From Achromobacter sp. AONIH1 (GTDB lineage: Bacteria; Pseudomonadota; Gammaproteobacteria; Burkholderiales; Burkholderiaceae_B), in assembly GCF_002902905.1 (NCBI RefSeq), contig NZ_CP026124.1, positions 5,456,001-5,520,000 on the forward strand: a stretch of 64,000 bases of DNA. Reading direction: 5' to 3'. The notes beneath the pieces are model-generated. The model had not been told where the DNA came from. It made no database searches and was given only the letters and a program-made list of their open reading frames with translations. Below, in pieces: positions 38,026 through 46,947 of the stretch. Numbering within the stretch: the first letter of the stretch is position 1; each line of letters opens with the position of its first letter. Both the position numbers and the translations under genes were made by a program.

Positions 38026-38562
38026 GGAGCCCCCCTATCTAGAAACCCTTGGCGTCGCGGTCCGGAGTTGAACCCAAGGTCTGTAACATTTTTTAAATTA
38101 TGCATTATTTTCGCAAAAAAACGCCACACTTCTGGGGGCAACGCGCCCCGTTTCCCTCGATTGCTGCTGTCTGGTGATTGCTCGCGTTTATGCATGACAG
38201 TCCTGCGATAGCGGTTACCGGCCGCCGCATCGCGCCATGCCTTGCTCCTACTACGACACATGAGCCCGAAAAATTAATACGCCTTATCTCAATAGTTGTC
38301 ATCGGGAGCAATTATCACGAGCGAAATAATTGCACAGGTTGTCTGATGTCGCAGCAGATTTCGTAATATTCTGTATGTTCTGTGACATGCCGAATTACAG
38401 CGCAGGAAGCGCCGCTGAGGTATTAGTAACGTGTGTCACGTTTCTTATCCAGGTTTCTTCCCGATCGGGCACATCGGCGGCCCGTCGTCCCCCTTTTTGA
38501 CGGGCTAGCCGGCAATCCGCGACACCGGCAACGGCGCTGGCCACGAAGGGAATTCCGCACAC
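38026..38562. promoter_or_regulatory. Divergent regulatory region between the EAL gene and the second lapD-like gene
   Basis: 537 bases without a convincing gene, markedly AT-rich for this genome. It contains a perfect dyad AACGTG-TGT-CACGTT at 38428-38442, about 120 bases before the lapD-like ATG, which could be an operator. Short open frames here do not look coding. No clear sigma70 pair stands out. Confidence 0.5.
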
Positions 38563-40533
38563 ATGTCGAAACTACGCCGGTTACTCCTGTGTTCCGCCCT
38601 GCTCGCAGGCATCGTCCTGCTCGGCGCCCAGGCGCTGGGCATGCTGACAGCCCATCGCCACCTGAGCCGGCAACTGGCGCAGCAAAGCGAAAGCGGCGCG
38701 CGCACGCTTGCCTGGGTCCTGGGCCGCGCGCCCTCCACTCCTCACGAGCGTGAGGTTCTGGCTGACGAACTGTACAGCCAGGGGCTGTACGCACGTATCA
38801 GGATTGCCGACGAGGCATCCGGCGACAGCGTGGATCGCGGCCCGGACGCCACCACGGACGCCAGCTCAGGCGCCTGGCTCGAACGCTGGTTCTCCCTGCG
38901 CGCGCCGGCGGTCTCGCTCCCCTATGCCAGCCCCGACGGCGCCGCGCGCGGCACGGTCACCGTCCAGGGCGACGCCACGCTGGCGAACGATACGCTTTGG
39001 CAGGGCGGCGTCCGCGCCGTGGGACTGGCGCTGAGCGCCGGCCTGTTCTGGGCGCTGTTCGCCATCAGCCTGGCGCGCCGCATCGAAACCAGCGCGTCGC
39101 GCGACATCAGCCAGCGCGTGCGCGCCCTGGCGCCGGGCGCCGATGCCTCGCCATCCGGCTCCTGTGGCCTGGAAAGCGTCGACCAGGCCCTGGTCGACGC
39201 CCGCCGCCGGGTCGACGCCACGGTCGAGGAGCAGAACGCGCGGATCGAGTCGCTGCAAAGCGAGATCCACCGCGACGCCGTCACCTGGCTGCCGAACCGC
39301 AAGTATTTCATGGACCGTTTCCGCGCGGCGCTGAGCGACCGGACCGCCGAGGCGGGCGGCCACCTGCTCATGTTCCGCCAGCGCGACCTGGCGCAGATCA
39401 ACCGCCACCTGTCGCGTGCGTTCACCGACCAGTGGCTGCGCTCTTCCGCCGACCGCCTGCGCAGGTTGGTCGACGCGCAAGGCGGCTCCCAGGCGCTGCT
39501 GGCCCGGATCGGCGGCTCCGATTTCGCCCTGTTGATGCCGCGCAGCAGCGCACCGCAAGCCGGCGTGCTGGCCGAGCGCGTGCGCCGCGAGCTGCGCTCG
39601 CTACGCGTGCCGATGGGCAAGCACGGCTGGTGCCGCTGGGCGCTGGCCATGGCTGAATTCGCGCCCGGCGACGGCATGAGCGACACGCTGGCCCGGCTGG
39701 ACCATGCGCTGATGTGCTCCGAAAGCGCCGACGATGACCAGGTCGCGCCCGCCAGCCAGGCCGCCGACAGCACCCGCATCGGCGAATACAGCTGGCACGA
39801 CGCGCTGACCACCGCGCTGGAACAGCACAAGTTCGCGCTGGCGGTGCAGGCCCTGCAGGACGTCTCGGGCGGGCTGCTGCATCACGAGGCCAGCCTGACG
39901 CTGCATGACGCGTCGGGCGCCGACCCCGTGCCAGCCTCCATTTTCATGCCGCCGGCGGTGCGGCTCGGCCTGTCGGCCGAATGCGATATCCAGGCGCTGC
40001 GGCTGGGACTGGACTGGCTGTACGCGCAACATGGGGCGCTCGCGGCGCCCGTGGCGCTGGGCTCGCTGTCTCAACCCGGGTTCCTGGCCCGGCTGGAAAA
40101 GATGCTCGGCGACCGGCCCGCCCTCACCCGGCGGCTGATCATCGAAGTGGATGCCGCCGGCCTGCTCGAACAGAACACCGAGATGCGCGAGCTGTGCCGT
40201 CTGGCCACGCAAGCCGGCGCGCGCGTAGGACTGACCCGCCTGTCACAGCAATTCGGCGCCCTGGAGCACTTGCACGAATTCCCGTTTTCCTACCTGAAGC
40301 TTGGCGGCGGGTTCGTCGCCGGGCTGCTGCACAGCCCCGGCAGCCAGCATCTGGCCGCCACGGTCGCGGCGGCGGCTCAAACGCTGGGCATGGCCGTATA
40401 CGCCGAGGACGTGCCGGACACAGCCACGCAATCCATTCTGGAGAAAATCGGCATCCACGCCCTGCGCGGCGCTGGCGTAAACTTCGCCCGCCCGCATGAT
40501 CTTGCTCCCGACCACCAATGGGTTCCTAGTTGA
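38563..40533 (+). CDS. Second LapD-like receptor (degenerate GGDEF-EAL paralogue)
   Basis: A 656-residue protein, the same length as the lapD-like gene at 29525 and clearly its paralogue. The order is the same: helix, periplasmic domain, helix, HAMP-like linker, GGDEF-like and EAL-like domains. Shared segments include LPNRKYFM/VxxFR, LxxRQRDLAxxNRH, QQFGAxxxLH and KLGGGFVxG. GGDEF reads GGSDF and EAL reads VQAL, so catalysis is unlikely. Its periplasmic domain is much diverged but keeps a Trp pair (LERWFSL). No second lapG is nearby, so it may compete for the same LapG or bind another partner. It is followed by a sensor kinase gene. Confidence 0.88.
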   Translation: MSKLRRLLLCSALLAGIVLLGAQALGMLTAHRHLSRQLAQQSESGARTLAWVLGRAPSTPHEREVLADELYSQGLYARIRIADEASGDSVDRGPDATTDASSGAWLERWFSLRAPAVSLPYASPDGAARGTVTVQGDATLANDTLWQGGVRAVGLALSAGLFWALFAISLARRIETSASRDISQRVRALAPGADASPSGSCGLESVDQALVDARRRVDATVEEQNARIESLQSEIHRDAVTWLPNRKYFMDRFRAALSDRTAEAGGHLLMFRQRDLAQINRHLSRAFTDQWLRSSADRLRRLVDAQGGSQALLARIGGSDFALLMPRSSAPQAGVLAERVRRELRSLRVPMGKHGWCRWALAMAEFAPGDGMSDTLARLDHALMCSESADDDQVAPASQAADSTRIGEYSWHDALTTALEQHKFALAVQALQDVSGGLLHHEASLTLHDASGADPVPASIFMPPAVRLGLSAECDIQALRLGLDWLYAQHGALAAPVALGSLSQPGFLARLEKMLGDRPALTRRLIIEVDAAGLLEQNTEMRELCRLATQAGARVGLTRLSQQFGALEHLHEFPFSYLKLGGGFVAGLLHSPGSQHLAATVAAAAQTLGMAVYAEDVPDTATQSILEKIGIHALRGAGVNFARPHDLAPDHQWVPS

Positions 40534-40616
40534 CGGAAGGACTGTTGCCCCGCTCCCGCACTCGCCTGCCGCCCGCCCGCGCCGCGGCGGCATCCACCCG
40601 ACGCTAGACGGGCGCG

Positions 40617-42050
40617 TTGTGCGCTCTGCTGGCGTGGCCCGGCGCCGCCTGGGCCCAGGCGGACCTTGCCGCCCAGGCGGGCGTGCACGCGGGCCTGATC
40701 GCCGGCGCCGCACTGGCGTGCGCGCTGGTTTGCGCCGCGGCGTGGACGCGGACCCGCGACAGCGTGCAGGCCGCGGGCGTCGTGTTTCTGCTGCTCGAAG
40801 GGCTGTTCCGCACCTTGCCAAACCTGCTGCCGGCCGGCGCCCTGCAGGCAGGCTCCTATGCCGCGCTGCTCGCGCTGACAGCGCCCTTCCTCGCGGGATC
40901 CGGCGGCCTGCGCGGGCTGGCGGCGGCCTGCCGCTGGGGCAGCATCGGACTGGCCGCGCTGGCCTCGCTGGCCCTGATCTTCATCTACGAAACGCATGAC
41001 GGCGCGGCATCTGCCGCCATCGCGGGCGCTTGCGCGGCGGCCAGCCTGCCCTTGACGGCGGCCCTGCTGGCCGCCGGCGCGCGCCCGGGTCCGCGCCGCG
41101 TGGCCTGCCTGGTCCTGGCCGCCGGCCATGCGCTGTCCGTCTGGCTGATCGGGCGCGATGCCTGGCCGGGCGCCGGCGCAGGCGCGCCGGACAGCTTACT
41201 GGAACTGGCGCGCCTGCTGCTGGTGGCGCTTGCGCTCTGGTATTGCGCCCTGGAGGATCGGCATGCGCGCGCCAGCGCCGCGCCGACGCCCGTCCAGCCG
41301 CCCGCGGCGGCGGGTCATCAGGCCCAGGACGAGTTGCGCCTGGCAGAACTGGCCGGCGCCCTGGACACGCAGCGCCAGATGAACGCCCTGCTGTCGCACG
41401 AACTGCGCGCGCCGCTGGCCACCATCAGCGCGGCGGCGCAGTCGCTGGACATGATCCTGGCGGGCAATGGCGAGGCCGTGGACAACCGTCTGGCGCGTAT
41501 CCACCGCTCGGTGACGCGCATGACCGAACTGCTGGAACAGCTGCTGACACAGGACCGCCGCGAGGAACAGGCGCTGACCCCGCGCGGCGAAGCCATCGAC
41601 CTGGCGACGATGGCGCGCGACGTCGTGGCCGCCATGCGCCCCGATACCGCGCATGCCCTGGTGCTGGACGCGGACGGCGCCCTGCCCGCCTATTGCGACC
41701 GTTCGCTGACCAGCGTGGTCTTGCGCAACCTGATCCATAACGCCGTCAAGTATTCGCCCGCCAGCGAGCCCATCCGGATCGAGGCCGGCGCGAGCATGAA
41801 GGACGGCGTGCACCAGGCATGGATCGCCGTCGTCGACCGTGGCCCGGGCATCGGGGAAGAAGACCAGCAGCGAATTTTCGAGCCGCGCTTCCGGCGCGCG
41901 GCGCATCGCGAGACATCCGGACTGGGCGTCGGGCTCTATCTGGCGCGACGCATCTGCGAAAGCCAGGGCGGCTCGCTGACCATGACCAGCCGGGTCGGCG
42001 CGGGCAGCCGCTTCGTCATCACCCTGCCGGTATCACCGCCCGCCGCCTGA
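40617..42050 (+). CDS. Membrane sensor histidine kinase
   Basis: A 477-residue kinase. About seven hydrophobic helices lie between residues 20 and 220, without a large periplasmic domain. These are followed by HisKA with the phospho-acceptor His261 in LLSHELRAPLATI. The HATPase domain has NLIHNAVKYSP, DRGPGIGEEDQQRIFE and GLGVGLYLARRI. The start is uncertain: the frame opens after a TAG at 40605-40607 and the first usable codon is TTG at 40617. In the same frame, 25 codons upstream of that TAG run back to a TTG overlapping the previous stop and encode an Arg-rich n-region. The 5' end may therefore be damaged. A response regulator lies tail-to-tail 21 bases downstream. Confidence 0.85.
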   Translation: MCALLAWPGAAWAQADLAAQAGVHAGLIAGAALACALVCAAAWTRTRDSVQAAGVVFLLLEGLFRTLPNLLPAGALQAGSYAALLALTAPFLAGSGGLRGLAAACRWGSIGLAALASLALIFIYETHDGAASAAIAGACAAASLPLTAALLAAGARPGPRRVACLVLAAGHALSVWLIGRDAWPGAGAGAPDSLLELARLLLVALALWYCALEDRHARASAAPTPVQPPAAAGHQAQDELRLAELAGALDTQRQMNALLSHELRAPLATISAAAQSLDMILAGNGEAVDNRLARIHRSVTRMTELLEQLLTQDRREEQALTPRGEAIDLATMARDVVAAMRPDTAHALVLDADGALPAYCDRSLTSVVLRNLIHNAVKYSPASEPIRIEAGASMKDGVHQAWIAVVDRGPGIGEEDQQRIFEPRFRRAAHRETSGLGVGLYLARRICESQGGSLTMTSRVGAGSRFVITLPVSPPAA

Positions 42051-42071
42051 CGCGGCCGGCGGACGCAGCGC

Positions 42072-42791
42072 TCAGGCCGCGAACACGTAGCCCTGTCCGC
42101 GCACAGACAACACGGGCAGCTTCAGGCCGGCGCTCTGCGCCTTGGCGCGCAGGCGACTGACCAGCACGTCGATGCGACGCAACTCGAACCCGCCCGGGCT
42201 CTCGGGCAGGAACAATTCAGCCAGCGCCTGCCGGCTGACGGCGCTGCCAGCGGCGTCCATCAAGGCCATCAGGAACGTCCGCTCCTGCGCGCTCAGGTGC
42301 AGCGAAGCGCCATCGGGCGCGACCAGGATCCAGCCGCCATCCTGCAACGACCAGGAAGACTCGGCCGGCGTGCGCGTTTCGGCATCGGCGGGCCGCGGCG
42401 CCTTGGCCAGCCGCATGCGGCGCGCCAGGCTGCGGATCACCGAGCTCAGTTCGAGCAGGTCGACCGGCTTGGTCATGTACACGTCGGCGCCGCCCTCCAG
42501 GCCGCGCACGCGATCCTCCAGCGCGCTGCGGCCGGTCAGCATGACGATGCCAACCGGACTGAGCGCCCGCAAGCGGGTCGCGACCGAGAAACCGTCCTCG
42601 CCGGGCAGGTGCGCGTCGAGTATGACGATGTCGCACGGCTGCTCCTGCAGCCGGCGATAGAACGCCGCCGCATTGTCACAGGCGAACGCCACCCGGAAAC
42701 CATAGCCGCCCAGGCCCAACGCCAACTCCTCCCGGAAGTCCGCATCATCCTCAAGCAAGCCGATACACAGCAAACCATCCGCGCCAGGCAT
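42072..42791 (-). CDS. OmpR/PhoB-family response regulator
   Basis: A 239-residue regulator with a complete receiver domain: acidic pocket LLEDD, phospho-acceptor Asp59 in DIVILDAHLPGEDG, Thr in MLTGRS, and Lys in MTKPVD. The C-terminal winged helix ends VLSVRGQGYVFAA, as in the OmpR/PhoB family. It is convergent with the sensor kinase (21 bases between stops), an unusual arrangement because such pairs are normally co-oriented. It is nevertheless the likely partner, since it is the only other two-component gene here. Confidence 0.92.
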   Translation of the reverse strand: MPGADGLLCIGLLEDDADFREELALGLGGYGFRVAFACDNAAAFYRRLQEQPCDIVILDAHLPGEDGFSVATRLRALSPVGIVMLTGRSALEDRVRGLEGGADVYMTKPVDLLELSSVIRSLARRMRLAKAPRPADAETRTPAESSWSLQDGGWILVAPDGASLHLSAQERTFLMALMDAAGSAVSRQALAELFLPESPGGFELRRIDVLVSRLRAKAQSAGLKLPVLSVRGQGYVFAA

Positions 42792-43007
42792 ATTCAGAGT
42801 GCTTTATTCAAATATTGTCGACAAATGCCCCAGGGATGCGGCAAGCCATCCCGAGTGTCCCGCAGGCGACAATCTTACGACTTTTACAATGGAAACGAAT
42901 GATTGCAGTGAAAAAAACCGCCATATTTCACTTCCTAACACTGGTTTTTCGCGTAAATAGCCGTCAGATCAGCGCCTGCCCCCGCTTTCGCAACCTTAAA
43001 CCACTGC

Positions 43008-44495
43008 TCAGGACGAGCAGCTGACTTCGATGCCGCCCGCCCAATCCGGAGGCAGCGCCGCATACGCCTCGTAACCACTGCGTTCGGTGTATGGGTCGCG
43101 CAACAGCTGCAGCAGCGTCCCGATCTCGCCCGCGTCTCCTTGCTGCGCCGCCCGGATCGCCTGCTCCGCCAGATGATTGCGCAGCACGTACAGCGGATTG
43201 ACCCGGTTCATGGCCTGGGCCGTGTCCTGCGCCGGCCTGCCATCGGCGGCCTGACGCGCCAGCAGGCGATCCAGCCATGCCGACGCAGCGGGGCGATCGA
43301 TGAACAGGTCCTCGAACGCGCTGCGACGCCCCAGCACCGCATCGGCCAGGCGGCGCCAGCACAGCGTGAAATCGGCCTGGTTCGCATCCATGAGCTTGAG
43401 CAGGTCGTCCAGCAGCGCCTCGTCCTCGGGACGCCACGACGCCAGGCCCAGCTTGGCGCCCATGCGGGCATGAAACGCGCGCGTGAACACCGCCTCGAAT
43501 TCGTCCAGCACCGCGCGCAGCGCATCCGCGTCCTGCGTCAGGCTGTGCAGGCTGCCGCCCAGACGATACAGGTTCCACAGCCCCACCGACGGCTGCCGGT
43601 TCCAGGAATAGCGGCCCTGCGTGTCGGAGTGATTGCAGATGTGCGCCAGCTTGAACCCGTCCATGAAACCATACGGACCGTAGTCCAGCGTCAGTCCCAG
43701 GATGGACATGTTGTCGGTGTTCATCACGCCGTGGCAAAAGCCCACGGACTGCCAGTCGGCCATCAGCAGCGCCGTGCGCCGCGTCACTTCGCGCAGCAGG
43801 TTGGTGACGGACGCGTTCGGGTCCGCCGGCTCGCCCGCCCGCGTCTCGCGGCATTCGGGATAGTAGCGGTCGATCACGTAATCGGCCAGCGTCGCCAGGC
43901 GGTCCAGATCGCGTCGCGCCGACCAGTGCTCGAACGAGCCAAAGCGCACGAAGCTGGGCGCCATGCGCGTGACGATGGCGGCGGTTTCCACGGTCTCGCG
44001 GTACACCGGATCGTCCGACGCCACCAGGCACAGCGCGCGCGTCGTCGGGATGCCCAGGCCATGCATGGCCTCGCCGGCCAGGTATTCGCGCACCGACGAG
44101 CGCAGCACCGCGCGGCCGTCGCCCATGCGCGAATACGGCGTCATGCCGGCGCCCTTGAGCTGCAGCTCCCAGCTGCCGGCCGGCCCCTGCACTTCGCCCA
44201 GCAGATGCGCGCGCCCGTCGCCCAATTGGCCGGCCCAGATGCCGAACTGGTGGCCGCTGTAGACGGCGGCCAGCGTGTCGCCGCCGGGCAGCGGCTGCTG
44301 GCCGGAAAACACGGCCAGGAATTCCGGCGTCGCGAAAGCCGACGGGTCCAGCCCGATCAGCGCGGCGGCATCGGGATTGGCATGCAACAGGCGCGGATGG
44401 TTCAGCGGCTGCGGCGCCAACCGGGTATAGAAGGCGTCGGGCAGGGCCGCGAAGGAATTGACCGTGGTCAGCGCGTTCAAGGTGCGGGCAGTCAT
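43008..44495 (-). CDS. selO: Protein adenylyltransferase SelO (YdiU)
   Basis: A pseudokinase-fold enzyme that transfers AMP to Ser, Thr or Tyr of target proteins, linked to redox stress. The 495-residue protein has AVYSGHQFGIWAGQLGDGRA, ELQLKGAGMTPYSRMGDGRAVLRSS, GFCHGVMNTDNMS and DYGPYGFMD, all characteristic. It ends in SCSS, where the Cys occupies the position of selenocysteine in some relatives. The ATG at 44495 overlaps the stop of the DUF2069 gene by 4 bases, so the two are coupled. Confidence 0.95.
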   Translation of the reverse strand: MTARTLNALTTVNSFAALPDAFYTRLAPQPLNHPRLLHANPDAAALIGLDPSAFATPEFLAVFSGQQPLPGGDTLAAVYSGHQFGIWAGQLGDGRAHLLGEVQGPAGSWELQLKGAGMTPYSRMGDGRAVLRSSVREYLAGEAMHGLGIPTTRALCLVASDDPVYRETVETAAIVTRMAPSFVRFGSFEHWSARRDLDRLATLADYVIDRYYPECRETRAGEPADPNASVTNLLREVTRRTALLMADWQSVGFCHGVMNTDNMSILGLTLDYGPYGFMDGFKLAHICNHSDTQGRYSWNRQPSVGLWNLYRLGGSLHSLTQDADALRAVLDEFEAVFTRAFHARMGAKLGLASWRPEDEALLDDLLKLMDANQADFTLCWRRLADAVLGRRSAFEDLFIDRPAASAWLDRLLARQAADGRPAQDTAQAMNRVNPLYVLRNHLAEQAIRAAQQGDAGEIGTLLQLLRDPYTERSGYEAYAALPPDWAGGIEVSCSS

Positions 44496-44863
44496 GCGCG
44501 TTGCCTCCGCGCGGCGCGCTTGGCGGGCCGCACATAGAAAATGGCGCTGACGAAGAAGACGGTCGACAGCAGGATCTCGCCCCAGGCCATGGCCACGGAC
44601 AAGGGCGCGGGATCGGACATGGCGCGAACCACGCCTTCCATCAGATACAGCAGCGACAGCATGGACGCCCACTGATAGGTATACAGGTTGCCGCGCAGGA
44701 TGCCGCGCAGCGGAAAGGCCAGCGGCAGCGCCTTGAGCAGCATCCAGGACCCGCCGGGACGCAGCGGCGCGACCACGCTTTCCCAGGCCACGCACAGCAC
44801 GATCAGGGCGAACAGCGATGCCGACGCCAGCAGGCGCAGGCGAGGATTGAGTTCAGGGTTCAT
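44492..44863 (-). CDS. DUF2069 small membrane protein
   Basis: A 123-residue inner-membrane protein with about four hydrophobic helices, including LASASLFALIVLCVAW and GEILLSTVFFVSAIFYV. The length and the central block LRGNLYTYQWASMLSLLYLMEGVVR match the DUF2069 family of unknown function. It overlaps selO by 4 bases (ATGA), so they form a unit. It is divergent from yihY with only 17 bases between the starts, so their promoters must overlap the neighbouring coding regions. Confidence 0.88.
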   Translation of the reverse strand: MNPELNPRLRLLASASLFALIVLCVAWESVVAPLRPGGSWMLLKALPLAFPLRGILRGNLYTYQWASMLSLLYLMEGVVRAMSDPAPLSVAMAWGEILLSTVFFVSAIFYVRPAKRAARRQRA

Positions 44864-44880
44864 GCTGCTATTATCACCCG

Positions 44881-46197
44881 ATGAATCGCCCCGCCGAGCC
44901 AGCCGCCGCCGCGTCGGCGGCCACTGCGCCTTCGTCCCCGCGCGCGTCCTGGGTGACGAGGGTCCGCCGCGCCTGGCGCTTCACGTCCCAGCGCGCCGAC
45001 GAAGAGAAGCTGCTGCAGGTCGCGTCCAGCCTCACCTTCACCACGGTGCTGGCCATCGTGCCCATGCTGGCCGTGGTGCTGTCGCTGTTCACCGCCTTTC
45101 CCGTGTTCCAGGAATTCCGCGTGGCGCTGGAGGACTTCCTGGCCAACAGCCTGATGCCGCCGTCCGTCTCGGACAACATCATGGAGTACCTGAACCAGTT
45201 CGCGCGCCAGGCCTCCCGGCTGACGGCCATCGGCGGCGCCTTCCTGCTGGTCACCTCGCTGTTGCTGATCATGACGATCGACAAGGCGTTCAACGACATC
45301 TGGCACGTCACCCGCCAGCGGCCGCTGCCGCAACGGGCGCTGGTGTACTGGGCGGTCATCACGCTGGGGCCGGTGGTGGCAGGGGCCAGCCTCTGGGCCA
45401 CGTCCTTCGTGGCGCGCGAATCGATGGGGCTGGTGCGCGACGTGCCCGAGATCGTCAGCATGGCGGTGTCCCTGATCCCGCTGATGCTGACGGGGCTCGG
45501 CTTTGCCGGCCTGTTCGTGGTGGTGCCCAATCGCGACGTGCTGTGGCGCGACGCGCTGGTTGGCGGCTTCGTGACCGCCATCGTGCTGGAAATCATGAAG
45601 TCGGCCTTCGCCTACTACCTGACCCGCTTCCCCACCTACACCATCATCTACGGCGCCTTCGCCACCCTGCCGATCTTCCTGCTGTGGATCTATCTGTCCT
45701 GGCTCGCCGTGCTGCTGGGCGCCACCCTGGCCGCCAGCGCGCCGCTGATCCGGTTGGGACGCTGGGAGATCAACCGCTACCCGGGCGCGGCCTACGTCGA
45801 TGCGCTGGACGCGTTGCGCGCGCTGCGCCGCGCCCAGGCCGCCAACCCGCCTGGCCTGGCGGCCAGCGCCCTGGCCAGGCAGTTGCGGCTGCACCAGGAC
45901 GAGCTGAACGCCGTGCTCGAAACCCTGAACGACATGGGCCTGATCGCGCGCAGCACGGAAGGCAACTGGATGCTGGCCTGCGACGCCCGCCAGACCTCGA
46001 TGGCGCCCGTGGTGGAGCGCTTCCTGCTGGACCAGACCCGCCCGCGCGTGCGCAACGACGCCGAAATCCTGCGGGTGGCGGCGTCCGTCCTGGGCGGCCA
46101 GCCGGCGCCCACGCTGGAAGATCTGTGCCAAGAAGCGCAAAATACCGGAAATGAAGTGGTTCCAGTCCTCGAGACGGAAGCGCGCAAGAACACTTAA
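44881..46197 (+). CDS. YihY/BrkB-family inner-membrane protein
   Basis: A 438-residue membrane protein. After a cytoplasmic N-terminus it has six predicted helices between about 50 and 285, with family blocks ASSLTFTTVLAIVPMLAV, TSLLLIMTIDKAFNDIWHV and YGAFATLPIFLLWIYLSWL. A C-terminal cytoplasmic domain of about 140 residues resembles a winged helix (ALARQLRLHQDELNAVLETL..MGLIARS). The family was once called ribonuclease BN in error; its true role is unknown. A CBS-domain gene follows 35 bases later. Confidence 0.92.
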   Translation: MNRPAEPAAAASAATAPSSPRASWVTRVRRAWRFTSQRADEEKLLQVASSLTFTTVLAIVPMLAVVLSLFTAFPVFQEFRVALEDFLANSLMPPSVSDNIMEYLNQFARQASRLTAIGGAFLLVTSLLLIMTIDKAFNDIWHVTRQRPLPQRALVYWAVITLGPVVAGASLWATSFVARESMGLVRDVPEIVSMAVSLIPLMLTGLGFAGLFVVVPNRDVLWRDALVGGFVTAIVLEIMKSAFAYYLTRFPTYTIIYGAFATLPIFLLWIYLSWLAVLLGATLAASAPLIRLGRWEINRYPGAAYVDALDALRALRRAQAANPPGLAASALARQLRLHQDELNAVLETLNDMGLIARSTEGNWMLACDARQTSMAPVVERFLLDQTRPRVRNDAEILRVAASVLGGQPAPTLEDLCQEAQNTGNEVVPVLETEARKNT

Positions 46198-46232
46198 ATG
46201 AAATCAGGGCGCAACCCGCCCGGGAGGAACCG

Positions 46233-46685
46233 ATGTTGAAGGTCAGCGAGATTCTGCGCGTCAAGGGCGACACGCTCTATACGGCGTCGCCGGACATGCC
46301 GGTGTCGCAAGCCGTGCAAACCATGAGCGAGCAGGATATCGGCTCGCTCGTCATCATGGAACTGGGCACCCTGACGGGCATGCTCACGTTCCGCGAGATC
46401 ATCCGCCACATGCACGAGCATGGCGGCATGCTGGGCGACACCACCATCCGCGCCATCATGGACGACGCCCCGGTGAGCGTGTCGCCCAACACCAGCGCCG
46501 ACGAGGTCCAGCGCCTGATGCTGGAAAAACACGCGCGCTACATCCCCGTCATGGACGGCCCGACGCTGATGGGCGTGATCTCTTTCTATGACATGGCGCA
46601 GGCCATCGTCGCGGCGCAGAAGTTCGAGAACAACATGCTCAAGGCGTATATCCGCGACTGGCCGCTGGAAGGCGCTGAAAGGTAG
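46233..46685 (+). CDS. CBS-domain protein
   Basis: A 150-residue cytoplasmic protein made of a tandem CBS pair: residues about 10-60 (ASPDMPVSQAVQTMSEQDIGSLVIME) and about 75-130 (VSPNTSADEVQRLMLEKHARYIPVMDG). Such free-standing Bateman modules usually sense adenosine nucleotides and bind a partner, but no partner is evident. GGGAGGAACC precedes the ATG. It follows yihY closely and is probably co-transcribed. Confidence 0.92.
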   Translation: MLKVSEILRVKGDTLYTASPDMPVSQAVQTMSEQDIGSLVIMELGTLTGMLTFREIIRHMHEHGGMLGDTTIRAIMDDAPVSVSPNTSADEVQRLMLEKHARYIPVMDGPTLMGVISFYDMAQAIVAAQKFENNMLKAYIRDWPLEGAER

Positions 46686-46689
46686 GCCC

Positions 46690-46820
46690 ACCCCGAGCGC
46701 TGCGCGTCCCCCTCAAGGTGCGCCGCTACGGACCGGAGGGATAAGCCCCCCCCCGAAGCGCTTCGCGCTTCCCCCCTCAAGGGGGCGCCGCTACGGACCG
46801 GCGAAGCCGGCTCCGTGCGG
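46690..46820. repeat. REP-like intergenic palindromic element, two tandem partial copies
   Basis: The block CCCTCAAGGnGCGCCGCTACGGACCGG occurs twice (about 46712-46738 and 46777-46801). Each copy is preceded by a CCCCGA(A)GCGCT-type palindrome; the second reads GAAGCG-CTTCG-CGCTTC. CCGGCGAAGCCGG follows. Several small stem-loops result. I recall very similar sequences scattered between genes in Bordetella and Achromobacter chromosomes, but could not check copy number. Confidence 0.7.
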
Positions 46821-46893
46821 CCCGGCTTTGGGAGAGGGTTGCCAGTTTGTGAGGTGGCGTTCTTCTTGAGAGGTTGGCGTGTGCCGTAAATTC

Positions 46894-46927
46894 AAACGCC
46901 CCGGGGGCTTGTACCCGGGGCGTTTTT
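46894..46927. terminator. Bidirectional terminator between the CBS gene and dusA
   Basis: AAACGCCCCGGG (46894-46905) pairs perfectly with CCCGGGGCGTTT (46914-46925), with an 8-base loop and a T-run. It lies 20 bases past the dusA stop on the minus strand and also closes the rightward yihY-CBS unit. Confidence 0.88.
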
Positions 46928-46947
46928 GTTTGTCGCTTGTGCGTCGC

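Noticed and set aside
38105..38366. Short open frames in the region before the second lapD-like gene
   Set aside because: They are AT-rich, overlap one another on both strands, lack ribosome sites and show no protein-like pattern.
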